A stretch of 50,831 nt of DNA from an uncultured Alteromonadaceae bacterium. Its GTDB lineage: Bacteria > Pseudomonadota > Gammaproteobacteria > Enterobacterales > Alteromonadaceae. The translations under genes and the position numbers were made by a program. Positions 45,541 through 50,831 of the stretch are shown here, one piece after another (the stretch's first letter is position 1; every line of letters begins with the position of its first letter). The stretch covers positions 1 to 50,831 of the forward strand of contig CALKGI010000125.1 of the NCBI GenBank assembly GCA_938085045.1. Direction: 5' to 3'. Below the pieces are notes generated by a model, which saw nothing but the letters and a program-made list of their open reading frames with translations, searched no databases and was not told the DNA's origin.

Positions 45541-46257
45541 ATGAACAAGCAATCAAGTTTTATAAAAACACTTAAATTTTCGACAATTCTGGTGGGTGCT
45601 ATGGCATTGAGTGGTTGTTTTGGTATAGATCCGGCCCTTGAGCGGATTGACGCTTTTACGGTTGAGCAAAAAATTGATAAAACCAAGGCCGATTGGAAAA
45701 CAACGTTACCTAAACCTCCGTTGCAAAAGTTTGACCCTGAGTCAAAGTACTTTTGGGATTTGCAAACAAATAAAGGGCCTTTGAGCATCGAATTGATGGC
45801 ACAAGATGCACCTATGCATGTGTCTAGTACTATATATCTGACCCGAATGGGATTCTATGACGGAATTACGTTTCATCGTGTCATTCCCGGATTTATGGCT
45901 CAGGGTGGCGATCCTCTAGGTAATGGTACGGGCAACCCGGGGTATAAGTATGCCGGCGAATTTAATGGCAAGGGTAAGCACGACAAACCCGGAGTTTTGA
46001 GCATGGCAAATGCTGGCCCTAATACCGATGGTAGTCAGTTCTTTATTACCTTTATGCCTACACCACATTTGGATGGTAGGCACACAGTCTTTGGCGAAGT
46101 TGTTAGGCCTCAAGAGGGTGATGATAAGGCAAAGGGCGAAGGTAAAGATAAGGGGTTGAGTATGGCTACCGTTGATAAACTACAAACCTTTGGTTCACGC
46201 AGCGGTAAAACTTCTGAACCGTTGAGTATTGTTAAGGCAACGATTCGGGTTGAATAA
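45541..46257 (+). CDS. Cyclophilin-type peptidyl-prolyl isomerase, lipoprotein
   Basis: The 238-residue protein carries a lipobox (ALSGC, Cys26), so it is probably anchored to a membrane facing the periplasm. The cyclophilin domain (about 75-235) has [36 protein letters not shown] and [12 protein letters not shown], the active-site blocks. An insertion rich in Lys/Gly/Asp ([14 protein letters not shown]) precedes the last strand. GAGGA lies before the ATG. Confidence 0.92.
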   Translation: MNKQSSFIKTLKFSTILVGAMALSGCFGIDPALERIDAFTVEQKIDKTKADWKTTLPKPPLQKFDPESKYFWDLQTNKGPLSIELMAQDAPMHVSSTIYLTRMGFYDGITFHRVIPGFMAQGGDPLGNGTGNPGYKYAGEFNGKGKHDKPGVLSMANAGPNTDGSQFFITFMPTPHLDGRHTVFGEVVRPQEGDDKAKGEGKDKGLSMATVDKLQTFGSRSGKTSEPLSIVKATIRVE

Positions 46258-46275
46258 ACCTGCAACGCAGGTTTA
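46255..46275. terminator. Bidirectional terminator between convergent genes
   Basis: TAAACCTGC, loop AAC, GCAGGTTTA: a perfect 9-base stem that includes the stop codon of the cyclophilin gene, between it and the convergent dGTPase-like gene. Confidence 0.65.
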
Positions 46276-46279
46276 TTGT

Positions 46280-47584
46280 CTACGCACTAAATAGCCGGTG
46301 AAACATGCGAGTTGCATATTCATCGGTCATACCGCAAATATAATCACAAATCACCCGCTGCGGGTTTCCTTCATTGTTGTGGGCTTGTAACCAACGTTGT
46401 TGGGTATTGAATGGCAGCAGCCGTTCTGGGTCTGAGGCGAATGCTTCAAACAAATCCATCACTATTTTTTGACCTTTAAACCCCACTTGCTGGATCTCGG
46501 GTTTACAAATCACATGCTGATATACAAAACGTTTTAGTATGTCGAGTACTAGGCCTTGCGGGCTGGCTAATTTGGCGTTGTAGCGTAGCAGTAGTTGTTC
46601 AAATCGTTCATCGGTTTGATAATATTGCACTGAGGTTACAAGGCTGTTGACCAACTGACCAATCGCTTCTTTGCATTTGTGATGGGGGCCAAACAGTTTA
46701 GGACTGATGTCGTTTATTAATGCACTAACGTCTTTGTTACCGAGCGCTTCAAACTGCGGTATGGCTTTGTCGAACCATAAATCTTTGCTGATGTTGCCAA
46801 CCACTATGGCATCTTCGAGGTCGTGTACGCCGTAGGCTATGTCATCGGCCAGTTCCATAATTGAGGCATCAATGGATTTAAATTTGGTCTTGGCGTGGTG
46901 CTGCTCATCTTTACCCGGCGTGAAAGATACAAACAGGCCTCGATCGGTTTCGCTTAGTGGCTTGAGTATCCAATCGGTTATTGGTGCATCATCTTCAAAC
47001 AATCCTTTGGCGGGTTTCCAATCTACTGATTTTATTTTTCGTGGGTACTCAACCTGTACTCGGTGCTTTTTGGTCAGCGTATTAATGGTGTTGGGATATT
47101 TGAGTAAGCCGAGCAAGGTGCGGCGGGTCAGGTTCATACCGAAATTTTCGGTATAGGGTTCGAGCACTGCCAATATTCGCAATGTTTGGCCATTGCCTTC
47201 AAAACCGCCGTGTGCGCTCATCATGTAATTCAGCGCGATTTCTCCACCGTGGCCAAATGGCGGGTGACCAATATCATGGGCCAAACACAAAGATTCCATT
47301 AGCCGCTCGTCGAGTTTTAATTGCTCGCTTAGCTGGGCTGATTTGAACATCAATTGAGGCAACAGGCTGGCGCCAATTTGAGCGACTTCTAATGAGTGGG
47401 TTAGGCGGGTGCGGTAAAAGTCGTTTTGCCCAATGCTTTGTATTTGGGTTTTTGCTTGTAGACGGCGAAAAGCCGCGCTGTGCAGTATTCTAGCCCGGTC
47501 TCGTTCATACGGGCTACGGTGGTCTTTAGGGCGCGGGTTTTCGGCCTCAGAGCGACGACAAAGCCAGACGTCTATATCAGTCAT
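46280..47584 (-). CDS. dGTPase-like HD-domain dNTP triphosphohydrolase
   Basis: The 434-residue protein belongs to the dGTPase family: [19 protein letters not shown] near residue 25, [14 protein letters not shown] near 58 and [17 protein letters not shown] near 96, giving the H..HD..D metal site. It would hydrolyse dNTPs to deoxynucleosides and triphosphate; some members limit phage replication. Its start overlaps the end of yfbR by 8 bases, so two HD phosphohydrolases acting on deoxynucleotides are co-translated. Confidence 0.9.
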   Translation of the reverse strand: MTDIDVWLCRRSEAENPRPKDHRSPYERDRARILHSAAFRRLQAKTQIQSIGQNDFYRTRLTHSLEVAQIGASLLPQLMFKSAQLSEQLKLDERLMESLCLAHDIGHPPFGHGGEIALNYMMSAHGGFEGNGQTLRILAVLEPYTENFGMNLTRRTLLGLLKYPNTINTLTKKHRVQVEYPRKIKSVDWKPAKGLFEDDAPITDWILKPLSETDRGLFVSFTPGKDEQHHAKTKFKSIDASIMELADDIAYGVHDLEDAIVVGNISKDLWFDKAIPQFEALGNKDVSALINDISPKLFGPHHKCKEAIGQLVNSLVTSVQYYQTDERFEQLLLRYNAKLASPQGLVLDILKRFVYQHVICKPEIQQVGFKGQKIVMDLFEAFASDPERLLPFNTQQRWLQAHNNEGNPQRVICDYICGMTDEYATRMFHRLFSA

Positions 47585-48227
47585 GGCTTGGGCTTTTTAT
47601 TGGATCATGCATTGAGATCTCATCAAGGCTCAACGAATAGCTAGGAATGAAAACATCGAGAAAATAACTGACCTCGGGCAAGGGGTTATCAAACAAGGTT
47701 TTTTCGAGGCGTTTTTTGGCCACTTCAAACTCGTGATTGCCTGCGTGTAACTCTTCTAATGTTTTGATGTAAGCACACAGTGTATCAGCGGTTTTGAGCA
47801 ATACTTTTTCTTCATCACTGATGCTGTTTTGAGTGAGCAGACCTTGATATACATCCTGTAATTCTGCTGGTACCATTTCTATCAATTTATGTTCTGCGGC
47901 CCGCTCAATGGCTTTGTAGGCGGTGGCAATATCTTTGTTGAAATATTTGACCGGGGTAGGTAAATCGCCAGTTAACACTTCGCTGGCATCATGAAACAGC
48001 GCGGTGGTGGCTATTTTGTCGGCATTGACTTGGCCACCAAATAATTGGTTTTTGATGATAGCCAAGCAATGACCCACCACCGCGACCTGATGGCTGTGCT
48101 CTTGAACATTTTCACGGTTGACGTTACGCATTAGTGGCCAGCGATAGATCAACTTAAGCCGTGAGATATGAGCCAAAAAGTGGCTGTGATCGTGACTTTT
48201 GCTGTCTTCTTTGTCGGTTGTACTCAT
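47577..48227 (-). CDS. yfbR: 5'-deoxynucleotidase YfbR
   Basis: The 216-residue HD-domain protein dephosphorylates deoxynucleoside 5'-monophosphates. Motifs: [21 protein letters not shown] near residue 30, [19 protein letters not shown] near 75 and KTADTLCAY near 145. GGAAA 8 bases before the ATG. It follows alaA, as in E. coli. Confidence 0.93.
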   Translation of the reverse strand: MSTTDKEDSKSHDHSHFLAHISRLKLIYRWPLMRNVNRENVQEHSHQVAVVGHCLAIIKNQLFGGQVNADKIATTALFHDASEVLTGDLPTPVKYFNKDIATAYKAIERAAEHKLIEMVPAELQDVYQGLLTQNSISDEEKVLLKTADTLCAYIKTLEELHAGNHEFEVAKKRLEKTLFDNPLPEVSYFLDVFIPSYSLSLDEISMHDPIKSPSHD

Positions 48228-48242
48228 GATATTGGTTTCCGT

Positions 48243-49457
48243 TTATTGACTGTAGCTGTGTAAAAACTGCTCTAGTGAGCCAATGGCGGCTTTTAACTGC
48301 TCTTCATGGGGCAAAAACACAATCCTAAAATGATCGGGTAAGTGGTAGTTGAACCCTCGCCCGTGGACCAATAAGACTTTCTTTTCATTGAGAAAATCTA
48401 ATACAAATTGTTCGTCGTTGTGAATTGAGAATTTTTTGATATCGAGCTTAGGAAACAAATACATCGCGCCTTTTGGCCGAGTACAGCTAACACCCGGAAT
48501 ATCGTTGAGCATTCGCCAGCTCAAATCCATTTGGTCGTATAAACGGCCACCGGGCACAATGAGTTCGTCGATACTTTGATAACCACCTAACGCTGTTTGT
48601 ATAGCGTGCTGACAGGGCACATTGGCGCACAGCCGCATTGATGCGAGCATATCTAATGCTTCTACATATTCACTGGCAAGGTATTTAGGGCCCGACAGCA
48701 CCATCCAACCCGCTCGAAACCCGGCAATGCGGTAATTTTTCGATAGGCCGCCAAAGGTTAGGCAAAAAACATCGTCGGTTAAAGTGGCAATAGAGGTATG
48801 TATCGCACCATCGTAAAGTACTTTGTCGTAGATTTCGTCAGAGAAGATAATTAAATGATGCTCTTGTGCCAGCTTGATAACTTGTTCTAGAAACGCTTTT
48901 TCGTACACGGCACCTGTGGGGTTGTTGGGGTTGATCAGTACAATTCCCCGGGTGTTTGAGGTGATTTTTGCCTTGATGTCATCAAGGTCTGGGTACCAAT
49001 CTGATTGTTCGTCGCAGGTATAGTGCACCGCATTACCACCAGACAAATTCACCGCCGCAGTCCATAGTGGGTAATCAGGTGAAGGCACTAGAATTTCGTC
49101 GCCAGTGTTGAGTAACCCTTGCATCGACATCACGATAAGTTCACTAACGCCGTTACCTATGTATATATCATCGACTGAAACACCCATCAAACCGCGCTGC
49201 TGATAATATTGCATTACAGCGACTCGGGCCGAATAAATACCGTTCGCTTCAGAATAACCCTGCGCAGTAGGCAGATTATGAATGACATCTTTGAGGATAT
49301 CATCGGGGGCATCAAAGCCAAAAGGGGCGGGGTTGCCGATGTTCAATTTGAGGATTTTGTGGCCTTCATCTTCAAGCTGTTTGGCTTTTTTGTGAACTGG
49401 GCCTCGGATGTCGTAACACACCCCGTGAAGTTTTTTTGATTTTTTTATCCGCTGCAT
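48243..49457 (-). CDS. alaA: Alanine aminotransferase AlaA
   Basis: The 404-residue fold-type I PLP enzyme makes alanine from pyruvate and glutamate. It shows KLHGVCYDIRGPV at the N-terminus, NGVSELIVMSMQ, NPNNPTGAVY near 175, FSDEIYDKVLY, and the PLP lysine in TFGGLSKNYRIAGFRAGW near residue 240. The start at 49457 gives the N-terminus of E. coli AlaA (MSPIEKSSKL); a TTG nine codons earlier is less likely. The neighbour yfbR is conserved. Confidence 0.93.
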   Translation of the reverse strand: MQRIKKSKKLHGVCYDIRGPVHKKAKQLEDEGHKILKLNIGNPAPFGFDAPDDILKDVIHNLPTAQGYSEANGIYSARVAVMQYYQQRGLMGVSVDDIYIGNGVSELIVMSMQGLLNTGDEILVPSPDYPLWTAAVNLSGGNAVHYTCDEQSDWYPDLDDIKAKITSNTRGIVLINPNNPTGAVYEKAFLEQVIKLAQEHHLIIFSDEIYDKVLYDGAIHTSIATLTDDVFCLTFGGLSKNYRIAGFRAGWMVLSGPKYLASEYVEALDMLASMRLCANVPCQHAIQTALGGYQSIDELIVPGGRLYDQMDLSWRMLNDIPGVSCTRPKGAMYLFPKLDIKKFSIHNDEQFVLDFLNEKKVLLVHGRGFNYHLPDHFRIVFLPHEEQLKAAIGSLEQFLHSYSQ

Positions 49458-49648
49458 TGTTGGTGACTTCGCTTTAATGGTCAATAAGTGGGAGATCTGG
49501 CACTGAGTGTGCGCTTTTTTAGGCTGAAAATAAATGCACCAACACCGCTATTGATGAGAATTGACAAGAATTCTTGCAAATTTTCGAGCGCAATACGCAG
49601 TCAATCCCTTTATGCTGTTTAAATCAGCAATTATCGAAGGACTTGCCT

Positions 49649-50248
49649 ATGCCATTACCGTTAATTTTACTAGGTGCCTCAGTACTCGGCGCTGCAGCTG
49701 CCGTTGATCATATCAATGATAAAGCCAAGGCTCAGGAAAAACAGCGTTTGACTCATGACGAACCAGAACCTCATTTTCTTGGCGAAAACGGAGGCAGAAA
49801 CGGTGCAGCCAAAATGCCCTCGGATGTTTTAACTGATACCACGGGCGTAAGGCCTGTGCCGGGTTCTATTGTCTGTTGTTGTGTGTTTAATGTTTTGGAC
49901 CATAGTGGTATCTGGCTTGAAAACAATGTCATCGTTGAGCTATGGGGTAAAGGTTTGATTCGCACAGTGTCGCCTGAGCGTTTTTTAGATAATCGCAGTG
50001 GCAATTCAATGTTTGTGGCGTGTGATTCAAAAGGTAACCCTTTAGTTACCGAACAAACCACTGAGCGTGCAAAGGATAAAATATTCACAGAGTGGGACTA
50101 CGACCTTATTGACAACAATTGTCACCGCTTTGGCTGGTACTGTATTACCGGTGAAGATCAAAAAATATCCAGTTTCACTGACTTTAATGATGCATTGGCC
50201 GGATTACACCATAAGAAAGTCTATTGGGATAAAGCGCTTTTGGACTAG
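49649..50248 (+). CDS. LRAT/NlpC-like permuted papain-fold protein
   Basis: The 199-residue protein has a hydrophobic N-terminus (PLPLILLGASVLGAAAAV), then VPGSIVCCCVFNVLDHSGIWL with His85, VIVELWGKGLIRTV, and YDLIDNNCHRFGWYCITG with Cys158. This His-then-Cys order is that of the permuted NlpC/P60-LRAT superfamily, whose members are acyltransferases, phospholipases or amidases. Substrate unknown. The start follows AAGGA; a longer frame is not supported. Confidence 0.78.
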   Translation: MPLPLILLGASVLGAAAAVDHINDKAKAQEKQRLTHDEPEPHFLGENGGRNGAAKMPSDVLTDTTGVRPVPGSIVCCCVFNVLDHSGIWLENNVIVELWGKGLIRTVSPERFLDNRSGNSMFVACDSKGNPLVTEQTTERAKDKIFTEWDYDLIDNNCHRFGWYCITGEDQKISSFTDFNDALAGLHHKKVYWDKALLD

Positions 50249-50341
50249 TTTTTACTGTCATTTTGGCGATGAGACTTCTAAGCTAATGACTATTAAAGTA
50301 AAAATGTAACGTAATAGAACGTACTAATAGGAGTAGGTCAT

Positions 50342-50716
50342 ATGGCTAGAATTTTGGCGGTTGACGATCAGCGGACAATTCGAGAGTTGGTTTGCGTGGT
50401 ATTGAAAGCTAAGGGGCATCAGATTGATACTGCCGAAGATGGTGTTAAAGCATTAAAAATGGCTAAAGATAACAAATATGATTTGATCATCAGTGATGTA
50501 AACATGCCGAATATGAATGGTATCAGTCTTGTTAGCAAGGTTCGTGACTTACCACATTTAAAATATGTGCCAATATTAATGTTAACTACCGAGAGTTGTG
50601 ATGCGATTAAAGCCACGGCCAGAAACAGTGGTGCCAGTGGTTGGTTAACTAAACCGTTTGATTCTCATCGTCTGTCTGGCGCAGTCAAAAAAATGCTGGC
50701 TAAGAACGAATCTTGA
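50342..50716 (+). CDS. Single-domain response regulator, CheY-like
   Basis: The 124-residue receiver has the acidic pair Asp8/Asp9, phospho-acceptor Asp52 (IISDVNMP), Thr82/83 (LTTE) and Lys104 (TKPF). No output domain. Such proteins commonly head chemotaxis operons, but here an IS element begins right at the stop codon, so any downstream partners are cut off. Because the stop TGA merges with the first bases of the element (TGACCCTG), the native C-terminus may have been altered. Confidence 0.9.
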   Translation: MARILAVDDQRTIRELVCVVLKAKGHQIDTAEDGVKALKMAKDNKYDLIISDVNMPNMNGISLVSKVRDLPHLKYVPILMLTTESCDAIKATARNSGASGWLTKPFDSHRLSGAVKKMLAKNES

Positions 50717-50831
50717 CCCTGTAAATAATTCTGTGTAACTGCCAGTTCTAAATATAATCAATCAAACGGTCTTCGAATTCAATCATAAACCGATTCAAGG
50801 CCGGTTTCCAATTCCTTATCGGCATTGTCCA
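50717..50831 (-). mobile_element. End of an IS256-family insertion sequence (continues beyond window)
   Basis: The sequence from about 50715 (GACCCTGTAAATAATTCTGT) has the look of an IS256-type terminal repeat, with the transposase 3' end 30 bases inside. The exact boundary is uncertain by a few bases, since the cheY-like stop overlaps it. Only one end is in the window. Confidence 0.75.
50748..50831 (-). CDS. IS256-family transposase, C-terminal end (partial)
   Basis: Minus-strand frame open at the window edge: WTMPIRNWKPALNRFMIEF then EDRLIDYI and a TAG stop at 50748-50750. The WxxxIRNWxxALNxFxIxFxDR pattern is typical of the end of IS256-family transposases. Confidence 0.82.
   Translation of the reverse strand, partial: WTMPIRNWKPALNRFMIEFEDRLIDYI

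Overview
This is about 51 kb of a gammaproteobacterial chromosome. Gene content and order suggest a marine Alteromonadales-type organism: recC-recB-recD without ptrA, trpE-G-D-CF-B-A divergent from rnm(yciV)-yciO-rluB, alaA-yfbR, and a moderate, AT-leaning base composition. That placement is inference; no rRNA, tRNA or CRISPR array was seen.

Layout. 1-5163: the 3' part of a very large secreted repeat protein with a DUF1800 domain, followed by its usual partner, a Tat-exported DUF1501 protein. 5164-8969: a repeat-bearing gap and two tandem asparagine-synthase-like paralogues, each with its own promoter-like sequence. 9011-11254: a bacterial PH-domain protein, a flavin monooxygenase-like protein and a small periplasmic protein. 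11363-15517 (minus): a three-gene operon of cyclase-family hydrolase, HlyD adaptor and C39-peptidase ABC exporter. 15647-24436: recC-recB-recD. 24437-27201 (minus): a possible small RNA or long 3' UTR, hypothetical genes and a cyclic-nucleotide-binding protein. 27353-34430 (minus): the complete trp operon. 34474-39427: rnm, yciO, rluB and deaD, separated by hairpin-rich repeats. 39657-41172: an orphan GspC-like protein and asparaginase I. 41380-44905: a small accessory zone with XRE regulators, two gene remnants and two tandem CI-repressor-like genes. 45541-49457: a cyclophilin lipoprotein, a dGTPase-like HD protein, YfbR and AlaA. 49649-50831: an LRAT-like protein, a CheY-like receiver, and the end of an IS256-family element running off the window.

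The most notable system is the trp operon. Its leader encodes two successive Trp-rich leader peptides, one with two tandem Trp codons and one with three. Each is followed by its own antiterminator segment and intrinsic terminator, so transcription appears to pass two attenuators in series before trpE. In the same operon trpCF and trpB are joined in one open frame (TrpC-TrpF-TrpB, 866 residues). A good internal Shine-Dalgarno and ATG for trpB are kept, so both a trifunctional fusion and free TrpB may be made.
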